64,000 nt of DNA from Oscillospiraceae bacterium (GCA_017550285.1 JAFZPP010000037.1:1-64000); one strand, 5' to 3'. Counted from the stretch's first letter, positions 28,268 to 36,255 are shown. The notes: generated by a model from the letters alone, not told the origin. Numbers and translations are program-made.

Positions 28268-30208
28268 TTATAAGCCGCGGATGCTGTGCCACTTGGCAAA
28301 TTCACGGAAACGCGGATCAAGCTCGGAAACATCCGGCAGTGTGCCGACAACATTGTCCGGCAGCCAGTCTGCCTGAATGATCTCATCCGGCGTCAGGGAC
28401 TGCTCCGGTGCGACCTTGCAGGTGCCGTCCTGCCCGTAGATCGGACCGCTGAACGGCTGGAAATTACCTCTTGCGATCTCATCCTGCATGAGCTTGACAA
28501 GCCGCTGCGTACCGCTCGGCAGTCTGCCGGAGACAGCGACGTCAATCGCGCCGGAGGACATGCCCCAGTAATAATTCAGCGCCTGTGTCTCATTCTGATT
28601 GCCGTCATTTTTCCATGCGCCGATCAGCACAGAATGCACCAGATCCTCGTACAGACTGCCCCAGTTCCAGACCGGTGCAGCCAGCCGGAACGAGACACCG
28701 CCGTATAAGCCGTATAAGCCGAAGCCGGTATCATCGAGCAGCGGTGCATTGATATCTCTGTCGGATATCAGGTCGATCTGCTTGCTGCGGAAATATTCCA
28801 GCGGATCGTGATTTTCCAGCGTGGACCAGTCCAGATATACCATTGCACGCGGATTGACCATTTTGACGCCGAGTGCAAATGCGCTGATTGAGGAAGGCGC
28901 GCCGAGAATCGGGTAATCTGCGATATAGCCGACACGCTCGTTTTCGGTCATGGAGCCCGCAATCAGACCCGTAATGAACTTTGCCTCGTAGATGCGCAGA
29001 TAATAGGTACGAAGCTGCTTGTATGCCGTATTGACGGAGCAGTTCAGCAAAATGGCTTCCGGATGCGCGACAGCCATACGCATGCTGACGGCATGATACA
29101 CAGGGGAGGTCGTGAAGATCAGACGGCAGCCTTCTGCGATTGCACTTTCAATGACGGACTCTGCTTCATCGACTTCGCAGACATAAGCCTTTGTCGTAAT
29201 TGCATCGCCGAAGGTATCCTCTAGATAGCGGCGCCCGATCTCATGATTATAACTCCAGCCGGAGCCCTGCGGGTCCTTCGGATAGAGGAAGGCGATATGC
29301 AGCACCGGCGTACCGGTCAGCGGAATCTTCTTTGTCAGCGCGACCTTCTGCGAAACCTCGGTCGGATTCAGAATATGCGAGGTCGGATTGACATTTCCGA
29401 GCACGCGGAATTCCTCTCGAATGCGGTCGATCCTTCTGTGCAGCTCGAGCGACGAGAGCCCGCGCACCTGTTCAAAGCCGTAAATCTCCAGAAAATGCAG
29501 GAATGCATCGCCGGCGGTGATCGGCGGGCGCTGTTCATATTTTGTGGAATAATAGCTTGCAAAAACGGTATATAGAAATTTGACATCCTTGCGCAGTTCT
29601 GGCTCCCACGGCGGCATCAGCGGATGTTTCTCGTCAGGATCATCCGGCAGCTCGGTCGGCGTGATTGCCTGAATCAGGCGCGGAAATGCACCCGGCTGGC
29701 TCATCTGAATCTCGTAAATACCGGCGATACGGTAAAATTCCGTGAATTCGGTATAAACCTGATATTCAATCGTATCATTCGGCTTCGGAATGATTCGCGT
29801 GACCTTCGCTTCGATTGAGACGGCACCGTTATATTTTGAGACGCTGACGCGCTTGTTTCCTTCGCAGACATAAAAGCGCTGCATATATTCCATAACCGTG
29901 ATCGGATTCCGGAGACCGATCTCATTGATTGAATCACAGAGCTGTGACCATTTGCTGCCGAATTCGGATTCGTATTCAAACAGCGGCATAAAATTGGAGG
30001 CAAAAGCAGAAATACGCTCCGACTGCGAAATACCTGCGATCAGCGAAATCGGAATCTCGATCTGTCCGAGCGGCAGCTGCCCCTCGACTTCATTTTCGCG
30101 CAGGATATCCTCGAGCGCAGGCAGATACGGATAAATACCGTGTGAGACTGCCTGCCGGAAATGTTTTTCGGCGAGCTTCTGTGCCTTTGCATAATCCTGA
30201 ATTGACAT
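28268..30208 (-). CDS. ParB-like / BMP-family (Med-like) fusion protein
   Basis: This 646-residue protein has no signal peptide or lipobox. The N-terminal 280 or so residues contain a ParB/sulfiredoxin-like stretch (NPITVMEYMQRFYVCEGNKRVSV, then SIEAKVTRIIPK). From about residue 300 the protein is a BMP-family periplasmic-binding fold (ILNPTEVSQ...VLHIAFLYP, GRRYLEDTFG, IFTTSPVYH, FITGLIAGSMTENERVGYIADYP). BMP proteins are normally exported nucleoside-binding lipoproteins; a cytoplasmic form (Med) is a regulator in Bacillus. A ligand-sensing regulatory role is inferred. AAAGGAG precedes the ATG. Confidence 0.75.
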   Translation of the reverse strand: MSIQDYAKAQKLAEKHFRQAVSHGIYPYLPALEDILRENEVEGQLPLGQIEIPISLIAGISQSERISAFASNFMPLFEYESEFGSKWSQLCDSINEIGLRNPITVMEYMQRFYVCEGNKRVSVSKYNGAVSIEAKVTRIIPKPNDTIEYQVYTEFTEFYRIAGIYEIQMSQPGAFPRLIQAITPTELPDDPDEKHPLMPPWEPELRKDVKFLYTVFASYYSTKYEQRPPITAGDAFLHFLEIYGFEQVRGLSSLELHRRIDRIREEFRVLGNVNPTSHILNPTEVSQKVALTKKIPLTGTPVLHIAFLYPKDPQGSGWSYNHEIGRRYLEDTFGDAITTKAYVCEVDEAESVIESAIAEGCRLIFTTSPVYHAVSMRMAVAHPEAILLNCSVNTAYKQLRTYYLRIYEAKFITGLIAGSMTENERVGYIADYPILGAPSSISAFALGVKMVNPRAMVYLDWSTLENHDPLEYFRSKQIDLISDRDINAPLLDDTGFGLYGLYGGVSFRLAAPVWNWGSLYEDLVHSVLIGAWKNDGNQNETQALNYYWGMSSGAIDVAVSGRLPSGTQRLVKLMQDEIARGNFQPFSGPIYGQDGTCKVAPEQSLTPDEIIQADWLPDNVVGTLPDVSELDPRFREFAKWHSIRGL

Positions 30209-30272
30209 TTGGATACTCCTTTCAGAATGGCTGCGGACGGTTTGCTGGATCTGATCCGGAAAGGCTTTTTCC

Positions 30273-30301
30273 ATTATAGCATATTAAGCTGCAAATTTCA
30301 A
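30273..30301 (-). promoter_or_regulatory. Sigma-A promoter of the ParB/BMP fusion gene
   Basis: On the minus strand TTGAAA (30301-30296), 17 bp, TATAAT (30278-30273), with TGC before the -10. Confidence 0.75.
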
Positions 30302-30353
30302 TGGGAGAACAGCGAAAAAAAACATAATGTACTGCATGGGAGCGAAAACGGCG

Positions 30354-30479
30354 GCGGGTTCTACCCGCTTATAGCATATTATAGTGCAAAAAGCAAGCTG
30401 AGAGTATCATGCTTTGGATTACAGTCAGCCTACCGGAAAACTTTAGATCAATGGAGGCGGGCACTGCCCGCTTATTTTT
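30354..30479. repeat. Pair of related G/C hairpins in the 345-bp divergent gap
   Basis: GCGGGTTCTACCCGC (30354-30368, followed by TTATAG) and GCGGGCACTGCCCGC (30457-30471, followed by TTATTTTT) share one pattern and spacing. The second looks like a plus-strand terminator although no plus-strand gene precedes it. The gap 30209-30553 otherwise holds only two promoters. Confidence 0.5.
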
Positions 30480-30493
30480 CGTGTGTTTTTCTC

Positions 30494-30522
30494 TTGCAAT
30501 TTGTGAGAGAATGTGCTATAAT
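30494..30522 (+). promoter_or_regulatory. Sigma-A promoter of the AI-2E family gene
   Basis: TTGCAA (30494-30499), 17 bp, TATAAT (30517-30522), with TGC before the -10, 31 bp upstream of the GTG start. Confidence 0.8.
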
Positions 30523-30553
30523 GCAATCAAATAAAAATAAAGGAGGAATCTTC

Positions 30554-31921
30554 GTGAAACGGCAGCGTCGGGAACCGATTGTTCTTTCGCAGATGCGCCC
30601 GATTACACTGTTTTTTGTACTCGCCGGATGTATCGCGCTGACCTTTGCATTCATCCGTTTCGATGATGTGGCAAAATTCGTCCGCAGAATCACATCCGCG
30701 CTCGCACCGGTCTTTGCAGGCTTCGTCTTTGCATATCTGCTTGCACCGGCTGCGTCCATGCTCGAAAAGCGCTTCGACAAATGGCTCGCTGATCCGATCC
30801 GGAAGCATCCGAAGCTGGCGGTTCTGCCGCGCGGGCTCAGTTCATTTCTGGTCGTTGCGCTGTTTATCGGCTCAATCGTCCTGCTCGTGATCGTGACCTT
30901 TTCGCAGGTCGTGAACGGTCTCTCCACGGCAATCGACCAGCTTCCGCATTATTTTAATCTGATTATGGAGTATGTGGAAAAGCTGCTGCATGCGGACAAT
31001 ACGCTTGCCGGATACCTCCGTGAATTGCAGGAACGCTTCTCTGCAACGGAGCTCGGCATGGGCAATGTCGATCCGGTCGATGTCTCGCAGAAAATTCTTG
31101 CGATCGTTGCGTCCGGTGCGACCAGTACGCTCGGATTTTTGTATGCCGTGATTGTCGGCTTTATCATTGCCGTCTATCTGCTCGTCAGCCGGCAGCGCTT
31201 CGTGCGGCAGTGGAAGCAGATTCTCTACGCACTTTTCAAGCCGAAAACCGCCGACTGGATTGACAAGCAGATGACCGCCGCAAACCAGACCTTCGGTACC
31301 GCCGCAATCGGCAAGCTGCTTGATTCGCTGCTGATCGGCATGCTCTGCTTTATCGGCGTCACGATCATCGGCGCGCCCTATACTACGCTGATTGCCGTAA
31401 TCATCGGCACAACGAATATGATTCCCTATTTCGGACCGATCTTCGGTGCGATTCCGTGTACGCTGCTGATTCTCATGGAGAATCCGCTGAAAGCGCTGTA
31501 TTTCCTGATTTTTATTATTGCCTTGCAGCAGTTCGATGCCAATATTCTCGACCCGAGAATCGTCGGTCAGTCGATCGGACTGCCTGCCTTCTGGGAGCTT
31601 TTTGCATGTCTCCTCGGCGGCGGAATCTTCGGCATCATCGGTCTGATTATCGGCGTGCCGATGTTTGCGGTTGCTTATACGCTGATCCGGCAGGTTGTGC
31701 TGGAGCGGCTTGACGAGCGCGCAAAGGACGGCGAGCTGACACCCGAGTTTCTGCGTGATACGCTGGAAATCAAGGGACATATCGAGGATTCCGGTCTGTT
31801 CCATGATGACGAATCCGACAGCCAGTATTTGCAGCATCTGATTCTGCTTGAGGATATTGCGCAGAAGCCTTCGGATATCAAGGAAACCGCCGATGAGCTC
31901 CTGCATGATCTTTCAGAATAA
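30554..31921 (+). CDS. AI-2E family transporter (PerM/YtvI-like)
   Basis: This 455-residue membrane protein has about seven to eight helices of the AI-2E/PerM family, whose characterised members export small molecules or act as antiporters. Typical segments are APVFAGFVFAYLLAPAASML, IVGFIIAVYLLVSRQRF and the conserved GTTNMIPYFGPIFGAIP with QQFDANILDPRIVGQSIGL. The GTG start at 30554 follows AAAGGAGG by 7 nt; a longer frame upstream crosses the promoter. The substrate is unknown. Confidence 0.9.
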   Translation: MKRQRREPIVLSQMRPITLFFVLAGCIALTFAFIRFDDVAKFVRRITSALAPVFAGFVFAYLLAPAASMLEKRFDKWLADPIRKHPKLAVLPRGLSSFLVVALFIGSIVLLVIVTFSQVVNGLSTAIDQLPHYFNLIMEYVEKLLHADNTLAGYLRELQERFSATELGMGNVDPVDVSQKILAIVASGATSTLGFLYAVIVGFIIAVYLLVSRQRFVRQWKQILYALFKPKTADWIDKQMTAANQTFGTAAIGKLLDSLLIGMLCFIGVTIIGAPYTTLIAVIIGTTNMIPYFGPIFGAIPCTLLILMENPLKALYFLIFIIALQQFDANILDPRIVGQSIGLPAFWELFACLLGGGIFGIIGLIIGVPMFAVAYTLIRQVVLERLDERAKDGELTPEFLRDTLEIKGHIEDSGLFHDDESDSQYLQHLILLEDIAQKPSDIKETADELLHDLSE

Positions 31922-31933
31922 ATGCAGATAACA

Positions 31934-31968
31934 AAAACCTCGGAATCTTCGTGATTCCGAGGTTTTTT
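31934..31968. terminator. Bidirectional terminator between convergent genes
   Basis: A 14-bp stem AAAACCTCGGAATC / GATTCCGAGGTTTT has a 5-nt loop, with T-runs on both strands. It serves the AI-2E gene and the convergent gene at 31974. Confidence 0.9.
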
Positions 31969-31973
31969 CATGC

Positions 31974-33374
31974 TTACAGCTTTTTCTTCTCATTATCGAG
32001 GAATGCCATGAGATCGTCGAAATCGGAGGCAGAGACCTGCTTTTTGACGACCTTCTTCACAACCTTTTTGACAACCTTCTTTTCCGCTGCCGGCGCTGCT
32101 GTTTCAGCCGGAGCAGATACCGGAGCTGCCGCTGCTGCGGGTTCAGCCGGAGCGGAATGTGCAGCCGGTGCTGCCTGAACAGGTTTTTCCTCAACCGGTT
32201 CTGCAAATCTTTTTGCAGGTGCTTCGGGTTCTGCATAGCGCTTTGCCGGTGCTTCCGGCTCCGCGGTCTGCTTGTCACGCTGCGGTCTGTAAGGCATGCC
32301 GAATGCCTCGTCCTGTGCGGCTCTTGCGAGTGCCTGCGCCTGCTTCAAGCGGCTTTCCTGCTCCTCAGCAAGCTGCTCGGCGGTCGGAATCTGGATGTGA
32401 CCGGTTGCAGTCAGGCGCGGAATATCCTCCGTCGGGGTCGGCTTCAGCGGACGCTGTGTTGTTGTGGTCAGCGGCTTGTCGCCGGATTTCGGAATGGAAA
32501 GTGTATGTGTTTTCGTGATGATCTCCGTCGTGTAGAGCGGAACACCGTCCGGCGTTTCGGTCTGGCGGCGCTGCTCCATATGGCTGCGGACCGCTGCAAT
32601 GCGTTCTGCACGGCGTGCGGCTTCCTCTTCCTCCATCTGCGCAAGCTCTTCTTCACTCATGCGGTGCTGCGGACGGAAGGACGGTGCATCGGGATCTTCA
32701 TACATTGCATCGTCGAAGGTCTGCGTCTTTTTGCGCTCTTTAGCAATGCGCTCTGCATCGCGCTCTGCGATTTTCTGCTGCTTTTGCTGGATCGACTTGA
32801 CAAATGCAAGATCGTTGTCTTCATCCTCGGGATTGAAGTCCATTTCCTTCTTTCCTGCAACAGAGGAAATCAGATAGATCAGAATGATGAGCAGCGGCAG
32901 TGCAAAGCCGATGATCTTGCCGGCAAGACTGCTCAGGAATCCGATCAGCATGCCGAGCTCCTTGCTTCTGCGGCGGCAGATACCGATGATCGAGGATTCC
33001 TCGACCTGCACAGCGGTCGTATTGCTTTCTGTCGTCAGATAATAGGTTTTGCCGGTCTGATCGGGGACACTTGAATCCGTATCGACGATCAGGCTTGCAA
33101 CGGCAATGCGGTATGCATCGCTTGAATTGCGGTAAAGGACAATATCCTTCTGGCTGATCTGATCGGTGTCCTCAACAAAGACGAGCACACCCTTCGGAAC
33201 CTTGGTCGGCATATCGTCTTCGGTATAATAAACGTAATGATTGCCGAGCAGACTGGGCGCGGCGCCGTTTTGGAAAAGCAGGTTCACGGCTGCGGTCAGT
33301 GCCACAACCATCAGCATACAGAAGATCAGCAGTACACCGAGGCAGGATATATGTCTTTTGCGTTTATTTGCCAT
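31974..33374 (-). CDS. Membrane protein with signal-peptidase-like fold and long charged tail
   Basis: This 466-residue protein has an N-terminal membrane helix (about 9-31). A short extracytoplasmic domain resembles the core of SipW-type signal peptidases (TKVPKGVLVFVE, ISQKDIVLYRNS) without a recognisable catalytic Ser/Lys pair. A second helix lies near 140-165. The long cytoplasmic part is first Glu/Arg-rich coiled coil, then Pro/Ala-rich, and ends with three KKVV repeats. Function unknown. The ATG lacks a close ribosome site; AGGAG lies 27 nt upstream behind a small hairpin. Confidence 0.7.
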   Translation of the reverse strand: MANKRKRHISCLGVLLIFCMLMVVALTAAVNLLFQNGAAPSLLGNHYVYYTEDDMPTKVPKGVLVFVEDTDQISQKDIVLYRNSSDAYRIAVASLIVDTDSSVPDQTGKTYYLTTESNTTAVQVEESSIIGICRRRSKELGMLIGFLSSLAGKIIGFALPLLIILIYLISSVAGKKEMDFNPEDEDNDLAFVKSIQQKQQKIAERDAERIAKERKKTQTFDDAMYEDPDAPSFRPQHRMSEEELAQMEEEEAARRAERIAAVRSHMEQRRQTETPDGVPLYTTEIITKTHTLSIPKSGDKPLTTTTQRPLKPTPTEDIPRLTATGHIQIPTAEQLAEEQESRLKQAQALARAAQDEAFGMPYRPQRDKQTAEPEAPAKRYAEPEAPAKRFAEPVEEKPVQAAPAAHSAPAEPAAAAAPVSAPAETAAPAAEKKVVKKVVKKVVKKQVSASDFDDLMAFLDNEKKKL

Positions 33375-33470
33375 AATAACAGTAGCAGTCTTGCAGGACT
33401 GCGCTCCTTTCTGTGTAAATCCTTTGCCGCTCTGCGGGGTATAAGCGGCTGAATATGCAAATTCTATTAT

Positions 33471-33499
33471 AGTATAGCACACTTTCCTGAAAATTACAA
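33471..33499 (-). promoter_or_regulatory. Sigma-A promoter of the 31974-33374 gene
   Basis: On the minus strand TTGTAA (33499-33494), 17 bp, TATACT (33476-33471), with TGC before the -10. Confidence 0.65.
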
Positions 33500-33546
33500 T
33501 TCTTTTCTGTCTTTTTTTCGCAAAAAATTTTTTTCGGCATTTTCCC

Positions 33547-33575
33547 TTGACATTTTTATGAAAATATGCTATAAT
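33547..33575 (+). promoter_or_regulatory. Sigma-A promoter of the tRNA-Thr array
   Basis: TTGACA (33547-33552), 17 bp, TATAAT (33570-33575), with TGC before the -10. Confidence 0.85.
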
Positions 33576-33613
33576 AACTAGGCATTCATCCGGAATGCGA
33601 AATGCATATCGGT

Positions 33614-33700
<87 letters not shown>

Positions 33701-33719
33701 TAAATAAGTTCATAGATAT

Positions 33720-33792
33720 GCTGGTGTGGCTCAGTTGGTAGAGCAGCGCATTCGTAATGCGCAGGTCGTCGGTTCGAGTCCGACCACCAGCT
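33720..33792 (+). tRNA. tRNA-Thr (anticodon CGT)
   Basis: A complete 73-nt cloverleaf. The acceptor GCTGGTG pairs with CACCAGC, the D-arm is GCTC/GAGC, and the anticodon stem GCGCA/TGCGC with loop TTCGTAA gives anticodon CGT (codon ACG). The T-arm is GTCGG/CCGAC, the discriminator is T, and CCA is not encoded. Confidence 0.95.
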
Positions 33793-33795
33793 TTG

Positions 33796-33824
33796 ACCCG
33801 TTCTTTATTGTGAGAACGGGTTTT
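33796..33824 (+). terminator. Terminator of tRNA-Thr
   Basis: A 9-bp stem ACCCGTTCT / AGAACGGGT followed by TTTTC. Confidence 0.85.
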
Positions 33825-33840
33825 CTATTTGTATTGTAAT

Positions 33841-33938
33841 GCTGGTATAGCGCACCGGCTCCGGCACTGCCGGTCGTCGGTTCGGGTTCGACCACCGGCT
33901 TCAAAGGCTTCGCATGATTGCGGAGCTTTTGTTTTTTT
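33841..33938 (+). pseudogene. Second decayed tRNA-Thr copy with terminator-like hairpin
   Basis: 33841-33901 keeps the acceptor ends (GCTGGT and ACCACCGGC) and a T-arm (GTCGGTTCGGGTTCGAC), but the D- and anticodon arms are collapsed. A hairpin with G-U pairs followed by a long T-run (33903-33938) mimics the normal tRNA terminator. Confidence 0.65.
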
Positions 33939-33974
33939 ATAATAGGGTTACCTCTTTCCGCAACAGACGGTTGC

Positions 33975-34003
33975 TTGACCGCTGATCCTTCCTGTGCTAT
34001 AAT
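33975..34003 (+). promoter_or_regulatory. Sigma-A promoter of the XRE-family gene
   Basis: TTGACC (33975-33980), 17 bp, TATAAT (33998-34003), with TGC before the -10. Confidence 0.8.
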
Positions 34004-34026
34004 GAAAACACAAGGAGGGATGCCGA

Positions 34027-34791
34027 ATGCAAACCAAAGAAATCATATACGAGCTTCGTACCAAAAAAGGAATGTCGCAGGATGCGCTTGCGGAAAAAGT
34101 ATTTGTCACACGGCAGGCTGTCTCACGCTGGGAGAACGGCGAGACCGTTCCGAATACCGAAACGCTGAAGCTGCTCTCGCAGGTGTTTGATGTGTCGATC
34201 AATACGCTGCTCGGCGCGCCGGCAAAGCTGATCTGTCAGTGCTGCGGCATGCCGCTCGACGATGCAATCATCAGCACGGAAAAGGACGGCTCACGTAATG
34301 AGCAATACTGCAAATGGTGTTATGCGGACGGCACCTATATGTATCATGATATGGATGATCTGATTGAAGTCTGCGTGAAGAATATGGCGAGCGACGCGCA
34401 TCCTGTGGATGCAGTCCGTGCCTATCTCAAGGATATGCTTCCGACGCTCGATTACTGGAAAAATCACAGTGAACTCAGTGACGGCGGTGCATTTGAGGAA
34501 TTCAAGCAGAAGCTGATCGGTGAGATCAATGCGCTGCAAATCGCGGGCATGCCGAAGCTCGAAAAGCTGAATGCGCTCGTCGGCAGCTATGTCAATCTCG
34601 CATATACCCTGCCGAACGGCAGCAAAGTCAAATTCATTGACGATCATGCAACCTATCTCGGCAATCAGCTGACAAGCGAAGCGGATGCATCCAGATGCTT
34701 CGGCATTCTTGCAAATATGGAGTTTATCATGATCTGCACCTACGGCGAAAACGGCGCAGACCCCGAACTGCTCCTCTATAAAAAACGGTAA
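34027..34791 (+). CDS. XRE-family regulator with zinc ribbon
   Basis: This 254-residue protein has an N-terminal helix-turn-helix (residues 1-60, MSQDALAEKVFVTRQAVSRWENGETVPN). A putative zinc ribbon follows (CQCCGMPL ... QYCKWCYADG) and then a C-terminal domain of about 150 residues of unknown fold. Proteins with this HTH-plus-zinc-ribbon layout are common in Clostridia; the signal sensed is unknown. AGGAGGGA precedes the ATG. Confidence 0.85.
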   Translation: MQTKEIIYELRTKKGMSQDALAEKVFVTRQAVSRWENGETVPNTETLKLLSQVFDVSINTLLGAPAKLICQCCGMPLDDAIISTEKDGSRNEQYCKWCYADGTYMYHDMDDLIEVCVKNMASDAHPVDAVRAYLKDMLPTLDYWKNHSELSDGGAFEEFKQKLIGEINALQIAGMPKLEKLNALVGSYVNLAYTLPNGSKVKFIDDHATYLGNQLTSEADASRCFGILANMEFIMICTYGENGADPELLLYKKR

Positions 34792-34806
34792 ATCATCAGA
34801 CAAAAT

Positions 34807-34856
34807 AATCCCGAAGGCAGTGTTCATGACCCTGCTTTCGGGATTTCCTGTTTTTT
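34807..34856. terminator. Bidirectional terminator
   Basis: A 14-bp stem (one G-U pair) pairs 34807-34820 with 34832-34845, followed by TTTTTT at 34851-34856. It lies between the convergent XRE and YcaO-like genes. Confidence 0.8.
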
Positions 34857-35641
34857 CAGACACAGCAAACTTCACTGCATTGCAGCAGACTGACCTGCCG
34901 CATATGAATTCCGGCACGGGAGCAGTTTGTGATCGGGATTTCGCAGCCGCTCTGCCGCATTTTTTGCAGCATCGCCGGAAGATACTGCGCATCGTCCCTG
35001 CCTGAGAAATACCGTGCACCGGCAAAGCTGCTGCCGTGTGCGGCATTGATCAGCAGATGTTCCAGTGCGGTGCCTGCATCCGGATGTGAGCAGCAGGCAA
35101 CGGCGATCTTTCCGGTCTGTGCATCTGTCAGCAGAAGCGCAGCGGTCAGCTGAATGCCGCTGCCGGAAATATCCCTGAGCGTCAGGCGGCTGCCGTATCC
35201 CTGTTTCAGCAGCAGATATATGCGGTATGCTGTCCGGTATCTGCTGAGCACCTCCTCGGGGATTTGCGGTGCATCCGGAATATGCCCGAATCTGTCTGCC
35301 GCTCTGCGTGCCAGCAGCTCAGAGAGACCCTGAACTGCGGCATCGTCAGGAGAGCAGCCTGCGCAGATGACTGCGTCAGAAGCGGTATGCGGCTGCTTTT
35401 TGCACAGTCCCGTAAAGCTCTGCAAATAAGCGCCCGCACGCGCGGCGGCGGCGGTCTTACCCGTACCGCAGAAAATGCGCGGAACATGCGGCAGTGTGAT
35501 CTGTGCTGCCGCTGTCCCGAGCAGCGGATGATATGTAACGGTTTCGCGGATATCTGTCTGATGCAAGATATAGTATGTCCGGATATAAGCGATGATCTCC
35601 TGCGTTGTCTGTGACGGCGATGCAGATGAATGCTGAATCAT
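34856..35641 (-). CDS. Orphan YcaO-like domain protein (degenerate)
   Basis: This 261-residue protein aligns by eye with the YcaO ATP-dependent cyclodehydratase fold. FCGTGKTAAAARAGAYLQSF fits the first ATP-site segment, CAGCSPDDAAVQGLSELLARRAADRF resembles the G-x-S-x-x-E-A...E-x-x-x-R-D segment, and SHPDAGTALEHLLINA and the ending GCEIPITNCSRAGIHMRQV match later blocks. Several Glu residues expected for ATP/Mg binding are replaced. It lacks the partner E1-like domain of azole-forming enzymes, and no precursor peptide or partner gene lies beside it. Its promoter shares a conserved upstream block with the neighbouring candidate small RNA. Confidence 0.45.
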   Translation of the reverse strand: MIQHSSASPSQTTQEIIAYIRTYYILHQTDIRETVTYHPLLGTAAAQITLPHVPRIFCGTGKTAAAARAGAYLQSFTGLCKKQPHTASDAVICAGCSPDDAAVQGLSELLARRAADRFGHIPDAPQIPEEVLSRYRTAYRIYLLLKQGYGSRLTLRDISGSGIQLTAALLLTDAQTGKIAVACCSHPDAGTALEHLLINAAHGSSFAGARYFSGRDDAQYLPAMLQKMRQSGCEIPITNCSRAGIHMRQVSLLQCSEVCCV

Positions 35642-35697
35642 ATATAGCTCCGATCCTTGACAATCATTTAATTAGGATTATAACATAATGCACAGTT

Positions 35698-35766
35698 ATT
35701 ATACTATACACTTATGCGAAATGCAAGATATATCCGGTGAACGGATGCTTTCCGGCGGCTAACGGT
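35698..35766 (-). promoter_or_regulatory. Promoter of the YcaO-like gene with conserved upstream block
   Basis: On the minus strand TTGCAT (35726-35721), 17 bp, TATAAT (35703-35698). Seven bp upstream of the -35 is a 33-bp block (35734-35766, plus strand CCGGTGAACGG...CGGCGG...CGGT). It recurs with 23 of 33 identities and the same spacing at 36069-36101. Confidence 0.65.
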
Positions 35767-35794
35767 TCATAATTACATGAAATATAATATGATT

Positions 35795-36026
35795 AAACAG
35801 AAAATGAGATACAAGGTTAATCGAAAGACCGTACCTTGTATCTCATTGAGACGGAGATATAGATTCGTTTGAACGTAGTGCAGGAGTTCTGTGGTTTTAC
35901 CTTGATTTTGTTTTGCGTTGAGAGGTGGATTGTTTGAGTGAGATTGGTGGTTGAAATGTTTTGAGAAAATGGTGGATTGTTTGCGGCATTGAAAAGATAT
36001 CTCCTACATGATTGATCGCTCATGTT
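35795..36026 (-). ncRNA. Candidate small RNA with anti-Shine-Dalgarno-like repeats
   Basis: A minus-strand transcript of about 230 nt is predicted from a consensus promoter (36061-36033) to a 15-bp terminator hairpin (AATGAGATACAAGGT type, 35803-35847) followed by TTTTCTGTTT. The middle is depleted in G and rich in C and A, so largely unstructured, and contains CAAACAATCCACC twice. CCACC(TC) would pair with ribosome-binding sites. A 30-codon frame beginning MPQTIHHFLKTF and a longer in-frame stretch exist but look unlike protein. I favour a regulatory RNA; a small mRNA remains possible. Confidence 0.5.
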
Positions 36027-36032
36027 ATGAGT

Positions 36033-36101
36033 ATTATACACGAATTGATGCCCGATTGCAAGGCTTTTCCGGTAAACGGTCAGTTTTCGGCGGTAGTCGG
36101 T
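36033..36101 (-). promoter_or_regulatory. Promoter of the candidate small RNA with conserved upstream block
   Basis: On the minus strand TTGCAA (36061-36056), 17 bp, TATAAT (36038-36033). The block at 36069-36101 matches that of the YcaO-like gene promoter and is also 7 bp from the -35 box. Confidence 0.7.
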
Positions 36102-36179
36102 ACGGCAGAAGGGCAGGCGGAAAGATGACCGTCAGTCATACTGTTTTTCGCGTGGGTGCGAAGTTTTATCGTTAAAAAT

Positions 36180-36208
36180 TTGACAAGTGAACCTGCATGC
36201 GGTAAAAT
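36180..36208 (+). promoter_or_regulatory. Sigma-A promoter upstream of the first ECF sigma gene
   Basis: TTGACA (36180-36185), 17 bp, TAAAAT (36203-36208). Confidence 0.65.
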
Positions 36209-36255
36209 ATGATCATGTATATAAGCAGAAGCAAATGCGCTTTTTTACGGTTTAC

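Noticed and set aside
35817..36041. A 74-codon minus-strand frame (MYNTHNMSDQSC...)
   Set aside because: It coincides with the candidate small RNA, begins upstream of the predicted transcription start and has a composition driven by the G-poor tract. Kept only as an alternative reading.
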